From: Metallyticus violacea
Lineage: Eukaryota > Arthropoda > Insecta > Mantodea > Metallyticidae
Length of the DNA: 64,000 bases
Direction: 5' to 3'
NCBI GenBank assembly: GCA_030762175.1
Contig: CM060840.1
Span: forward strand, 41,687,501-41,751,500
The first letter of the stretch is position 1. Every line of letters begins with the position of its first letter. Below the pieces are notes generated by a model, which saw only the letters and a list, made by a program, of their open reading frames with translations, was not told the DNA's origin and did no database searches. Below are positions 10,651-23,039 of this stretch, piece after piece. The position numbers were made by a program, and so were the translations under genes.

Positions 10651-12411
10651 CCTAGAAATACACTTACTAATGCCGCTTTCATTGTGGTGCAATCTGGCCC
10701 TCGAAGGGACTAGTATATTACTCTTATTAAAAACTTAAAAATAAGATGTAGATAGAGCCAGTACTTGTGTGTATATGTTGAAGAAATAAGGAAGAAACAG
10801 AAAGGCTGGCTCAAGTCCAATCCCTTCCTTCCGTCGCCCCTTCTGTTGTTTCCGATTCCAAGTAAACTGCAGAGCATTGCATACTATGAATAACAAAATA
10901 ATCCTGTGCAAGGTCTCTTCAGCACCAAGGTGAATGTCTGCAGAAGGGAAACATTGACGATTCACAACGGGGCTATGGATTTTAGCTACTTCTAACTTCT
11001 TTCCTTGTGTTTTCGGGTCTTTAGCACGTTTTAGTCGCGAGTTAGTTGAGTGTGTGTGATTGTAAATGCGTTACGTTGACTTGTTTTTTTTACCAATCAT
11101 GAGTTCATGTACTTCGAGCAAATATAGAAGAAGAAGAAGAAGCGCCTAATCGCACCTAAATATATGTTTTAATGTGCTTGTTTGTATTATTTACGTACAA
11201 CTAGAATGCCGTATTTCTCGATTTTAATAGCTCTCTTAGGAAATTTCTTTTTGACCAATAGTACACACACACACACATATACACATACATACAAAGGATA
11301 TAACAAGAATAAAGCTTCATTTTTTTACATGTAAATAATTATTTTTTAACTACTGCGGAACAGTTGGACCACACTGGCATATAACTATTTCTTACTTAAC
11401 AAAATGAGTGTGATCATATTTAATATTTATTCTTTTATAATATTCTTGTTCATTATTTCCATAAAACACAATTTCTTAGAAACATTTTTTTGAATAATAA
11501 TGTTTCGGTTGTGTCCTATTTGAAATTGGGAATCAACCTAAGAATAAAACGGAAACTTTAAATAACATATTAATATTATACTGGTATTTCTAGGTTGCTC
11601 GCTTACATTCTTGTCAAAATAAACCTCATCAACTCTCTAGAATCGCGAAAGCAATATATTGTCATTAAATTATTATTATTATTATCATCATCATCATCAT
11701 CATCATCATCATATTTTCAAAGAATTTAGTCCTTTCTATGCAATAGTATATTACAGAAATACCTGTTGCTGCCTGCAAGTCAAATAAAATTTTTTGATTC
11801 ATTGTTGTATATCTCAACATATTAGTAAACGAGCCAATTAATTAGAGAGCACACTACGCCATGGTATAATGAACTCTGATCTTGGTTTCTCGAACGAGAT
11901 TGACGCTGTCACTGTTAGATTAATAGAATCTAGAGAGCTTGGAATACTCTTTTGCTTAGCTCACTCCAGCTATACATGAAAGGTGAATATCAGGTTATCA
12001 GTTGAAGCAGTTCGCCGATTTTCAGTTTCCTTCTAAAATTGTTGCGCCCCTTTTTCCGATGCTCTTCACATACCACGTACCTAGTGTGTCTTTCGCATAC
12101 TCATAATATTTTTGCTCTCCTGTATTTCTTTTGTTTACATAAGCAATGTCCGATATCCATACTGTGGTGGATACATTATGGACCAGCCGAAAGATGGTTG
12201 GAGAGTTTCACTCACTTGAAAATAGAAATCTACAGAGGTACCATATTCGTCCGTCAGGCGCCAAGGGGACGATGCTTCCCTTTCTTTCTGTTAAAGGCTG
12301 GACCGAAACTTGGTGAAATGTTGCCTCAGAGAGGGTGTATAAGAAAGCCTTCTTACCAAAAAAAACGGAAGGAGAGGAGTAGAGCTTGGGGTTGAATCCA
12401 ATATCACTTAC
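10651..12411. other. No recognisable gene; microsatellites
   Basis: AT-rich DNA with (CA)n/(CATA)n at about 11,263-11,295 and an (ATT)n(ATC)n tract at about 11,669-11,711. An open frame at 10,735-10,965 (-) has no motif. The 12,030-12,400 stretch is richer in GC and carries overlapping open frames on both strands, without known similarity. Confidence 0.5.
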
Positions 12412-12619
12412 CTTGAAGCGCTGTGCATGCTGGCATGTTTTTGAAGTCTTTTTCTTTCCCCTCCCGTGTCTCCAAAGGACGCACTGCCCAAAATAATATC
12501 CCCACGGCAGCTGATCCCTGGGGAATAAGAACGAGATACAAAATACTCTATCCATTTCCTTTTGGAAGAGAAAGATGGAAACTTAAAGCTGCATCTTTGG
12601 TTGTTTTCCAAACGTAGTT
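12412..12619 (-). CDS. Possible internal exon, unidentified
   Basis: On the minus strand an open block ends at a perfect consensus donor, AAG|GTAAGT (exon side 12,412; GT at 12,411-12,410). A plausible though weak acceptor, TTGCCTTGCGCAG, precedes 12,619. The 208-bp interval is open in one frame (about 68 codons, Arg/Ser/Lys-rich, e.g. FKFPSFSSKRKWIEYF), ending in phase 2. I do not recognise the protein. It may equally be a chance donor beside a chance open frame; the acceptor has a poor pyrimidine tract. Confidence 0.2.
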
Positions 12620-13529
12620 CTGCGCAAGGCAACGGATTTACGGCTTACGACTCTGGTCAAAGAAAACCTTTCACAGAAACTGAAAAATACGGGCTAGCCA
12701 ATGCTTTGTAGGAACTATTTATGAATATGATGCCTTGAAGTGAATGTTATGCTACTGAGTTAGAGGCTGAAAGAGAATAGGCTCGAAAAGATGGAAAATT
12801 AACGTGGTCAGTAACAGTGAATAATTCTGCTGCTAATAAGATGTATGTAACGTGATGGGTGTGTACAAACAAAGAAACGGAGGATGTATCAAAAGTCTAG
12901 CTTTGACAAAGATGGAAATTGTTGTAAACTTAGGAGAACTTATTAACAATTTTATTGCTCCTCATTAAAAAATTTGGTAAAAAGGACAACTATAGCATGC
13001 GCGGCAGTTGTTTATATCGCGATTCGTGCAATGCTGACTTAGCGCGGTAGCTGCTTGCCCTGGTTCTCTTGCAGATCCCACATTTATTATTTTAGTAGTT
13101 AACATGAACATAACAAATATTTCAGCTACCACTGCACTGAAGTCAAGAGACACTGAGAAAACCTAAAAAATAATTTTTACTAACTTACCAACATATCCAA
13201 AACAAATTTTACATGGTACTTTCTAAGGCCGGTGTTCTTTTCTTTGTCTTAGTACAGCAACAAAACACTTATTTTTTTTAAAAAAGTTCGCAGTGGTGCC
13301 TTGAATGAGATAGGGTCTGCCAGATCCAGTAGGCACTTAACTATTACAGAGCCTTTATTTGGAAGCGTGGCCGACTTAACAGGAATTTGCCTGGCCTGTT
13401 TATAAACGTTTGTGTTTCCCCCTTTCACTTTCCCGTCTCTTCGTGTATTGACGCAAAATCTGTGCTGTGCAGGAGTTGAACGTTGTAAGACCACATGTTT
13501 CAGTGTTATGGTGTGTTAGTGCTGTTGTA
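12620..13529. other. No gene seen
   Basis: Non-coding. It should contain the 5' end of the Tc1-like element whose transposase begins at 13,530, but I could not see a terminal repeat matching the foldback element at 36.3 kb. Confidence 0.4.
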
Positions 13530-13726
13530 ATGCCAAAATGTTCGTATACTTTAGCACACGGAATCTTCAAATATGATTCATTTGTGGCCACAAACTCATG
13601 TAGAGAAGTGAGACGGCGATTTATAGACAGATTCCCTGCTGTTTGTGCGCCTTACAGAGAAAAAGATTCTAATCACGTGAATAGATTTAGGAAAACGGGA
13701 TCTATTCTTGACAAGGAACCGAAAAT
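13530..13726 (+). pseudogene. Tc1-like transposase H, 5' part (split by LINE)
   Basis: ATG at 13,530. The frame gives the N-terminal DNA-binding region of a transposase common in arthropod genomes: FVATNSCREVRRRFI followed by FRKTGSILDKEPK. It is then cut at 13,726 by the LINE insertion. The sequence continues in register at 15,803-16,190, beyond the LINE, where the next expected residues follow. A stretch of nine bases, AACCGAAAA, at the cut is repeated almost exactly at the other junction. A start further upstream is open, but the family normally begins near this Met. Confidence 0.88.
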
Positions 13727-13728
13727 GC

Positions 13729-13757
13729 TGGTGGTGGTGGTGGTGGTGGTGGTGGTG
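13729..13757 (+). repeat. (GGT)n microsatellite, LINE 3' tail
   Basis: About ten GGT units right at the 3' junction of the antisense LINE. Read on the LINE strand it is a (CCA)n tail. Microsatellite 3' tails are known in several LINE clades. Confidence 0.9.
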
Positions 13758-13864
13758 GACGTTTTATTATACGTTTTAGAACACATTCAAATAAATAAAT
13801 ACAACTGTCGCATGGACCTTACGGCCGCACATGCTAGTGTCACCCTTATAACAATCAAAGGGGT

Positions 13865-13932
13865 CATACACATACACACATATCTACATACATACAAATC
13901 TACATGCATACATACAAATATACAAATACTTC
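13865..13932 (+). repeat. Impure CATA/CACA-rich microsatellite
   Basis: Runs of CATACACA, CTACATACATAC and CATACATACAAATATAC within the 3' untranslated part of the LINE. Overlapping open frames here are artefacts of the repeat. Confidence 0.7.
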
Positions 13933-14663
13933 GATATATTTACCTTTTCTGTTAATATTTTATATACAAATATATAAACATGAATGGAACCCTTACTCTT
14001 GAACCTCCCATTTACTCACACCCCCTCTTCATTATAGCCATTAACCTTCTTTGTGGGGTCTTCTCTAGAAGTAATCCCAAATTGTGTGAGCATCTCGCAT
14101 AAATCAACCCTGGCAAAGTTCAAATTTCTATTGGAATTCAGAAATTCCGGTGATAAATGCTCATTTCTTAAAATCTCCGTATCGCTTTCTCCGCGAAATG
14201 GACAAATTCTTTCCCCGAGAGCAGTAACTATTTTGTTTCATTTTCAAGCCTCTAATCTGGACCATGCGAGACCACTTCTTTCTTCCCTGCCACAGATATC
14301 TACATAATATCCCCTATCCCCACACCGGATGTATTTAAGCCTACAGATACTTTAAGCAATAATTTTTCTGCGCATTGAGACAAAATATTTTGCCTATCTA
14401 TATCTCGCAAACTATTTTCCAACTATTTCGTGTAATGTCCTCTCCCCTTGACCAAATATACCCCAATCCAATTTTGTCTAAGTCTTTTCTTCCTTATTTT
14501 TGATACTCATCCCGTATCCCACCCTTCCATTATTTGCTCCCTTAGACAAACTGCTCGAAGAAGAGCTTGATCCCCCCGTTTATCCTTAACCAGTGCTTAA
14601 TTGTTCTTATTTTTAAATTCACACTTTCGTTAAAAATACCAAACTCTTTAAGAACCCCACAAT

Positions 14664-15125
14664 TTACTGTACCCTCTCTACTTGCAGCAACCTTTTTAGA
14701 AACTGTGTTTGTACCTGATTAAGTTCCTCGGTGTTTTCCCACCCCCAAATTTCGGCCCCGTACGCCATAGTTGACCTCACAACCGCCATGTACACCAACT
14801 CCATTGTTCTCAGTGGAGTTTCCGGTATTTTTATTAAAATCTTTAATGCCTCTATATTTTTAATTAAGCACTTGCGTTTTGTGTTGCCTATGTGCCTTGC
14901 CCAGTTCCCGTTCATAGCTAAGGTGACTCCCAAGTAAGTGAATTTCTTAACATTTTCCAGTGTCTGACCTGCATACTTCCACCTCTCTTTCCTGCTGTAC
15001 ATCGCACCGTTCTTGAATGTCGTTGTTTTGGTCTTCACCTCATTAACTTCCATTCCCCATTCCTGGCAATACGCCTCTAAGCAGTCTAGTTCCCTTTGCA
15101 GACCGTCAATTGTTGTGGATACCAA
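14664..15125 (-). pseudogene. LINE reverse transcriptase, C-terminal fragment
   Basis: Longest open piece of the LINE at 13,727-15,802 (153 codons). It begins just after the ruined YADD box and covers the reverse-transcriptase palm/thumb region: LQRELDCLEAYCQEWGMEVN, the KTKTTTFKNG block, YLGVTLAMNG and MAYGAEIWGWENTEELNQVQ. The other RT pieces lie upstream in other frames. In a living element this enzyme makes cDNA at the nicked target; here it is truncated and frameshifted. Confidence 0.88.
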
Positions 15126-15802
15126 TATTAAATCATCTACTTAAAGGAGAGCTGGTATGGATATGCCTCCTATATTCATCAGATTCTACAACACATATTT
15201 TCTCCTGCATGTCATCTACAATCGAATGAAAAGCAGGGGTAATAGGATACAGCCTTGCCCCATACCTTTGCGTGTTATTACACTTTTTGAAACTTTGTCA
15301 CGATCGTATTTTACACAAAACTGTACCTTACCATATATTGAAATGCCTTGATCATTTTACCCAAGACTCCTTTCGTCCATAATTTACTCCATAATGCTTC
15401 CCTTTCCAGGGAATCAAAAGCTTTTCGAAAATCTATGAAAGCACAATGCAACTTTCCTCTCTTATTCTGTGTTTGTTGTACTCTTAGTGTGTCTAATACA
15501 AAAATATTGTCCACCGTATCCTTCCCTAAACCCTGCTTGGAATTTTGAAAGTGTGTATTCTGCTACCCATTGCTTAATTCTCTCGTATAAAAATTTGCAA
15601 TAAATGTTTCCCATTACCGGAAGAAGTGCCACCCTCCTATAATTATCCGGTACTTTTAGGCTCCCTTTTTTAAATATTGGACACATAATTGCCGATGTCC
15701 ATTCTCTGGATATGCCCCTCATTGAAAATGCTATTCATTATCTTCCAAATCATATCTGTAAATTTTAAACATCTTAAACCGTCCTTAAATAGTTCTGACG
15801 GC

Positions 15803-16190
15803 AACCGAAAGTAAAACGAGGTACTCTTACATAGGAAAAACTCGATGACATCATAGGAAAGCTAGAACGAAGTCCAAAGAAATCTCTGGGAAAGCTTGCA
15901 CAGGAATCAGGAATTTCGCAAACCTTGGCTTGGAATGTCACTAAACTTTTAAATTAAAACCGTATAAGATAACTGTAATTCAGGAATGTGAGTAGAGTTA
16001 ATTTATGCAATTGATTGTTGAATTCGCTCTATTGATCGCGTTTATTTATTTTTAAGGACAAAGAATGGTTTTATTTACATGGCCATGTAGCGACACAAAA
16101 CATAGATGTTGAAGAGCAAAAAAACCCTTGTTCACGAAATACCTTTGTATGACCAACAAATTGTTGTTGGTTGTACTGTAGAAATCTTGA
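15803..16190 (+). pseudogene. Tc1-like transposase H, continuation after LINE
   Basis: Continues the transposase begun at 13,530. Blocks: EKLDDIIGKLERSPKKSLGK (about 15,838-15,897), LAQESGISQTLAW (second helix-turn-helix), TKLLN and KPYKITVI, then in a new frame KEWFYLHGHVATQN (about 16,062-16,103). That last block aligns with the first-catalytic-Asp block of the family (normally DEAWF); here the sequence reads DKEWF, so an Asp is present. The similarity stops near 16,190, so the 3' half with the other two catalytic residues is gone. Confidence 0.85.
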
Positions 16191-18467
16191 ATTTAAGGGG
16201 CTACGAATATCTGACTCCGACGGCAAACCGCGTACCTCCCGGTCCAAGCAAATCCCGTTAAGCCGGCCACGCGTCCAGATGAAGGTCTGTAGATTACAAA
16301 GTAGTTATTTTACGATATACCTTTGGACTTTATAGGCTGGAAATTTACGTACGTATTTTAATTTAGCACAATTTATTATTACATAGTTTTATTATTAATT
16401 GCAGTTTTATTTTTTTATTCTGCATATTCTTTCGGTTAATTCTAAAATGTATTGAATTGAGAAATTAAATTACATAGGGTCCGGCAAAAAACTTACTTTT
16501 TAAACAATAAAATATTGCAAATTAAAGAATAGTGTGAATGTACACCGTGACGAAAGTCACTATATCTCAAAACATTTCACTTGCAATAATTATTCACTAA
16601 GCCTGTAATCTTTCATAACTACTGGGTAGAATAGGGTAGTTTTAACTATCGTATGGTGCAATGCGCACACCTGTAGCTGTGTAGGCAGAAGTAAACAGCA
16701 TATGATACAGGTGTTTGTCAAAATTCAACCACCGTCAGTTACATTACAACATAATTTTGAAAATAATTGATGCCTTTGACGATGTTGCTTATTTTAGTTT
16801 TGCTTCTATCGCTTCTTTAGATATAGAACGGAGTTTTATCCGATAAAAGAATTGTTTTGGTGATAATTGAAAACGATTTACGTTTGATATGTTTACAGAA
16901 GTTGAAAATTTGTTGTAATAATTATTGCATGGTTCGTGAAGGAAAGGAAGAGCACCTAACTGATAAATATTTTTGTGACACTTACTCAGCACATAACGAA
17001 AAGTATGTTTTTGTGGAGAACGGAATAAGAAAATTGATTAAAACAAATCTCTGTGATTACGTATAGTTATTTGTATTTAATTTTAGAAACATCCACATAT
17101 TTTATGTACAACCCTTAACTACATACTTACCAACTCACTGTATTGCCACAAGGTCAGCTAGTGGTCTATATAGGTAGCATACTGCAGTCAGTTTGTACTA
17201 CTTTCAACAATCAAATCTTAAACGTTACCCAGCGAGATGGCGCCAAAATTGACAACACATTCTTGCAGCCGGGACTAGAAACTCATTCATCGCTCGTCTG
17301 TATACGAAATAGTTAAGAAGCGGAAACAGTTGACTTTGATTACATGTGATGTTTCATTCAAGCAACATTTACAATAGAGCGCTGGTCCGCAAGTAATCGA
17401 GCCTTGGCCGTGGAATCTTTTTAAAAGTGGTGAACTGTGACAGCAATACAGCTCCTGTTTCCCCGTCATTTTAACATCAAAATAAGTATTTCTAACCGTA
17501 AAACTGTCAAATTGTGAGTGAGAAAAACTTAAAAAAAAAAAAAAAAAAAAAACTTTAAAACAACCTGTAGGATAAAGGCGTATTGTTAGATCAAATTCCA
17601 CGTGTACTTTAAACGAAATGTTTTCGGCTCAAATATACTAACGAAAATGGACCATGTAATGACCTGTAATCTCACTGCTCGCAACTGTTTGCTCTGGGGA
17701 TGTTTGAAGAGGAACATAATCATAACAGTTGAAGCAAAGCATCAGGTATGAAGTGGCAGTAATCCCTTCTGAAGTGTTGCAGGGAAAAATAAGGAGCTAT
17801 GGCTGCCACTACGAGAACACGGTATCAACAACAGACGCCACTTCACTGGTGCAAAGTTTGAGTAATGACTTCATCTCTTAACTTGTTTAGTATAAATGCT
17901 CTTTCACAAAAATTTTTTCCTAATGGATTCTATAGCTTTAATGCTTTTTTATTATTATTTTCATAACGCTACAAATACCCTGGCAGTTCTTGCTTTTTAA
18001 AATAAACACAAAGCCGTAAATATACATATGTATTTAATTATATAATTATATATTCCGGGTAAGGCACTGCTTCCACTTGAATATTTCTTGAGCGAGTATT
18101 TTTAATGAACTTTTATCGCCATTTTACCTCATTTTTAGTTTATAAAATAATGAGGTCATGTATTTTGAACACAAATTATTTTATATAAGACAATGATTAT
18201 TAGTAAAACAGAATTTGAAATATATAGAATAAGAACGACAATGATGGTTGTTGGAAGTTTCTAATGCAAGCAGTTTCGAGATGCTAAGTGATTCAAGTGA
18301 CAAATAACTATATTCATATATTAACAAAACAAGTTAAAAGATACTTATATAAAACATTGCAATTATCAAGTAGAAATTGTTCAAATATCACAAATAAGAA
18401 TCAGCGAAAGCTGGTACTCAAAATATGCCATATTTCGGATAGCTGAGTACCCTTACTGTGCAAATTA
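16191..18467. other. No recognisable gene; poly-A tract
   Basis: A short GC-rich block at about 16,200-16,290 has no known match. An A22 run sits at 17,531-17,552. The sequence just before it has no AATAAA, so it is not clearly a processed retrocopy. Otherwise AT-rich and empty. Confidence 0.5.
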
Positions 18468-18765
18468 ACCGTTACTAGGCTCCTGTGAAGGATACACAGT
18501 GTCTGAAACGTTTCAAACGTTTGAACAACTTGTTCTCCTAACTGATAATATAAAACACGCCTACAAGAAACAACCGGTTCGTTACACATTTAAAAATGAA
18601 AGTATCAAAGTATACGGAGGCGATGTGTCAACTATCCAGATAAATAAACTTAATAATCAAAGGTCAATATTTCCTCAGACAAAGGAGATTGAAGGCGACT
18701 TTATAAATGTTTACAACTTTCACGGTATTATACTTGCAGTATTAAAACGAAGAATTGAAAGATAA
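18468..18765 (+). CDS. Unidentified coding-like open frame
   Basis: Open for about 98 codons up to a TAA at 18,763-18,765, with no ATG near the start. The composition is ordinary for a soluble protein (for example LTDNIKHAYKKQPVRYTF and YGGDVSTIQINKLNNQR), with no repeats and no obvious domain. No good acceptor AG with pyrimidine tract precedes it. It could be an eroded mobile-element ORF, a terminal exon or chance; the length is unusual for AT-rich random DNA but not decisive. Confidence 0.2.
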
Positions 18766-21346
18766 TATTTTTTTCTAAATCAGGATTCATATTCAGTTGC
18801 TTAATAATTAGTGTCGAATTTAATACGTGGTAAATAAGGGTACGGAATAACTTTCGGCATGGTCTTTGTAAACAATTCTCATTTGTCATTAGAGACAGTT
18901 AATTTGTCCCTCAGCTTAACATTTTCTTCCTGCCTTCTGTAAAAAATTGGACACGTGCAATTGTTCATAATCTACAGACGCAGCAAATCGTATCATCCAA
19001 ATAGAACATCTGAAATGATTTTGTCTTTGGCAAGAAGTGCAGGACACCAAAGACGCTCCTCAATTCGCTCATCCTTTCAGGAAAGAGAAAATGGCAGCGA
19101 AGTGTCACGAGAGTGTTTGCAGAGATGTAACGTATAATTTGACAGTGTTAGGTACACACCGCCTCGTGGCATGCTCTAGTAGCCTTTCGCTCTTGGAACT
19201 ACAGGGGAGGAGAAAAACCTTTGCTTCTTACACAATAACAGAAGTGACCACTGTAACCTACACACCACAGAGTGTTTTATGTTTACGTATAAAAGTATTG
19301 ATCAAGACTGGAAGTACTAACAAGGCAAGTGAGCGGAGTAAAAAGGCCAGAAAACCTGCACCAGAGAGCACTACGGTAGCCGGCTGCCTTACCGAGCGTT
19401 ACGTTCTTCTTTTTCCATGATAAATGATTAAAGAGGAAAGTTTGATAGGAGTTGAAGTTGAAAATGTTTACATCGCCTACTCCCCCCCCCCCATTTTCTG
19501 TGTAAGAAAGGAGAGAGAAAGAGATAGTCGTAAAAGGCTGGAGCGGATGGTGGGGAGATAAAATAAATTCAGATCATATCATGCACATATAAATCTAGTA
19601 AACTTTTTTTATTTATGACATATCCCGGAGGGAGATTAAAGGTAGCGTTATGGGAAATGTACGAGGAACTCAACCACAGATCCAATTTCCAGAATTGAAG
19701 GAGACATAAACTGTTGACGTCACGCGAAGTAGAAAAGCATTCTCAGCAAATTTTTCCCTCTTTTTTTTTTTTTTTTTTTTTTTGCTGTAAGTTCAGAAAA
19801 AATACATTAGTTATGTATATCACAAATAATTTAGCATGTAAACATAATTCTTTGACATTTATTAATATTCTAATTACTAGAAATACTAGAACAGACTAAA
19901 TTACTGGCTAGGATTTGCAGAATGCATACGTCATGGAATGCTATCTGTAACAGAGTGCAAGGAACGAAGCTGTGCACCGCTACACGCTTGCAGTTTGATA
20001 TTTCCGCAGTATCAAAGCATTTCAATGGATGGCAGAGCTGTAGTGAACTACAATGAGATTATTTGAGTTATGGGCCGCCTGGACGTTGTAGCTAACTGGA
20101 GAAGGGAGATAGAGTGGTCGTGCTTAAGTTAGCATTCTTATTTTAGTATTTATATTTTTAGTGAAACCACAAAAAATATTCTATTTAAAACCTATCATTA
20201 TAAGAAATGTTGAAAATAATGCCTCTCAGCGGCAATACATTGCCGGTATCTGCGTAGAAAATTCCTGCATGTCATCCACATTTTCTTCTGTACATACGGA
20301 ATGATAAAACTGTTTCTTGAGATGCATAATGAAGTTCTGCGTTATAATACTTTCATACAAAATATAAGTTCAAGGTCATGTGTCTCGCTTCGCTAGCGAC
20401 GCATAGTATCTCATCATGATTTCCCGTGAACAGCAAGATACATAACAGCGGGATTAGTGAGTAGGAAGGGCGGGGAATGTACCTTAATGTTTAGCATGGC
20501 AGAATGGAAAAATGCAGATGGGAAAGATTCCGTGACGTTGACGGCCTATTTTGAGTGCAAATATAATTGATTACAATTTTCCTTGCTGGTAACAATGCCA
20601 ATGCGATGCACACGCGCAAGAATAAAAAAGTACAAAGTGTTTAATGGCACGCTGAACCTAAATCAATGGTTTCCGTCTATCGTTTTCGATGAACTTAAGG
20701 AAATGAATCATTTTCATATTAGCAGTCCCAAATTAATAGTTTGCAAAATGATATATATTTTATGAACTAATTAATAATCTAGAACATAACTAAATCTCCT
20801 CATAAAATATTGAACATATCGAAGTGATACGACATACAGCATAAACAATTGTAATAAATGAATCCTTAATTAGAAATAAAATAATATAATTACTTTTTTA
20901 CTGATAAAATCAGTACCTATAGGCAAAATGGATTTTCAAACTTCCAGCGAACGAACGACCAATAGCCATGTTAAAAAAAAATAGCGTGTAACCCTAAGGG
21001 TATCAGTTTTTCAATGTGTGCAATTAAAATACGGGTTTATGCCTAGAAGCGCTAAAATGGTTCTCGCAATGAACATATGTTATTATTTAATTACCAATAA
21101 AACCGTGAATTACCTCATCCTGTAGTTTTCCAATTTGCTATAGAATAAGGGAGAATTTACGATTTACGATTTCTTTTAATTTCATTTATTTCTCTCTATC
21201 TTAGCATTAGCAAGCGTTTGTCTACTGTAGACTAAAGAATAAATTAATGACGCAAATGAGTGCAGAATTGATCTAACGTCCTGAAACTTATTTTATCAGT
21301 TTGAGGAGAAATTCCGGCAGAAACTCCGCCAAGATCGTTGTTGTTG

Positions 21347-21381
<35 letters not shown>

Positions 21382-22948
21382 TATTATTATAATATTTACA
21401 AGCAGAGTTAAGGCCACACTACCTTCAAGTTCCTTTATGGAGGATAATGTCTGATTCATTTTTTTCACTACGAACCCCTCAAGCCTAATGAACTAGCAGA
21501 TTCCAATGCAAAAATGTAAGATTTCCCACCCGTTTATGCTCACAGCTTTTTTTTACTCAAGAGAACATACTGGTTAAATTACCTAAGAAATATCTTATAA
21601 GAGTATCAATCAGAAGAACGCTAGCTGAATGGTGATAAAGGGAATATCTTTATTAGAAATCAGAATGTCTTAGCATTAGAACTAGAATTAAGTTATGTTA
21701 GAGCTGGAGCAGTACAATAAGTCACCAGTTACAAACACCCTCTCCTCTTATGTCCGTCGCTTATCAGCTCTTGTTTATCTGCCAGAATGTAGCTCATAGC
21801 TGTTTGAGTGTTGATGTCAAAAACTTATGAATTCCGGTGTCTAATGATTACATGGGCCTGCAATAAATTTTTCCAAGAAAGTAAAAACTTAATTTTATAC
21901 ATTTTGATACAATAATTTCTTCTCAAATAATAAATATATTTCACTATGAACTATTTTTTCTGCAATAATATTTTCTATTTTATTGCCTATATAAATGTGA
22001 ATAATTTTAACGAAGCATAATTTTAATTATATTCATTTACAGCAATCAGATGGGTTCCTTATTCACATATTATAATGTAAATTCCTATATTAATGATTTA
22101 GTGCAGGAGATTTGAATATGCCTTGATGTTATTGCAGTATATTTAATTCTACCTATACATTCAAACTTTTACCGAGTGAAATCTAGGGAAATTGAATGCT
22201 ATTCTCATGCTATTGGCAGCCCTTCTATTTCTCCCTTATTTTAAAACTCTGAAAGAGTTGTCATGGTATGATGCTCGTTGCTTTATGGGAGATGATTCTT
22301 ACTCTCACTGTAGAGTTCTAAGCACTGTGTTTTCCTTTTCTTAATGAGTGATTTCCCAAGTTCCCTAAATGGCTACAAGAGGTTTTCTTAACTTACCTGA
22401 TAATTGTTTTACACTTGTAGTTATGTTATGCGGAATAAAAAGTAAAGAAGCATTATAGACTTAAGAAAGTATATTTAGTATACAGGGCTTCTATAAACGA
22501 TCACTGGATTTAAGACGATTGTATTTTTCACAGCACTAACTACACATATAATAGTTGACACATGAAAAGAATCGGAAGACTTTCCAAGTTTTTATCATGA
22601 CATACCTGGTGGCATTTAATAATCTGTTCATCTATGTAGCATTATTTTTTCAGGTTTTTCTCTTATGTGGTGATGCCAAAATTTTCTGTTCGATTATTTT
22701 AATATTGGAGACATGTGTAATTATTCTTTTATTTCTGCATTAATACTCTTGTTTGCTATTAATGTCCTGCCAGTGATTAATAATTACATCTATTCCGTTT
22801 CTTTTCATAATTTTATACAAATAAATGGGGATTGCCAACATTAATTTATATATCTTCAAGACCGTTTCTATCTAGCGTTGTTTATTGGAACATGCGTGTG
22901 TTACTATCGATTTTCTGCCTCTCTTGGCCCTAAACTTACTCCTAAATA
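18766..22948. other. No recognisable gene; simple repeats
   Basis: Contains C11 at 19,482-19,492, T23 at 19,761-19,783 and an (ATT)n microsatellite at about 21,350-21,391. The open frame 19,037-19,420 (+) is somewhat GC-rich but has no motif. A sequence CAGGGCTTCTATAAACGATC at about 22,484 resembles a transposon end, without a visible partner. Confidence 0.5.
21350..21391 (+). repeat. (ATT)n microsatellite
   Basis: About thirteen TTA/ATT units with one interruption. The overlapping minus-strand frame with an Asn run is an artefact of it. Confidence 0.95.
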
Positions 22949-23039
22949 CCGAGGGTGCCAACAAATGTATACACACTTTCACAGTAAATATTTATTTAAT
23001 ATCCTTCAAAGTTGAACCGAAAAACAACGGTAATGTGTA

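Larger units (their letters stand above)
13727..15802 (-). mobile_element. 5'-truncated non-LTR retrotransposon (LINE), inserted in transposon H
   Basis: Minus-strand LINE with reverse-transcriptase blocks in order from high to low coordinate. They are: CPIFKKGSLKVPDNYR and FQAGFREG (about 15,690-15,520); FIDFRKAFDS (about 15,440-15,410, first catalytic Asp); GMGQGCILLPLLF (about 15,245-15,205); the active-site box; and the thumb/connection region with FTYLGVTLAMNG and YGAEIWGWENTEEL (15,125-14,664). The YADD box has become stop-V-D-D (15,132-15,143). Several frameshifts are present. The 3' end, at low coordinate, terminates in a (CCA)n tract on the minus strand, seen as (GGT)n at 13,729-13,757, instead of poly-A. 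It is flanked by the 10-bp repeat AACCGAAA-A/G-T at 13,717-13,726 and 15,803-15,812. The clade (CR1/L2-like or related) cannot be settled by eye. Confidence 0.9.

Noticed and set aside
13467..13955. A single 162-residue protein with a Val run
   Set aside because: It is a chimera of transposase N-terminus, the (GGT)n LINE tail and antisense LINE sequence.
17290..17552. Processed retrocopy ending in A22
   Set aside because: No poly-A signal before the tract, no target-site duplication and no recognisable coding content.
22350..22440. Minus-strand donor ATCAG|GTAAGT at about 22,397
   Set aside because: The donor is good, but the preceding open frame is only about 20 codons and has no acceptor.
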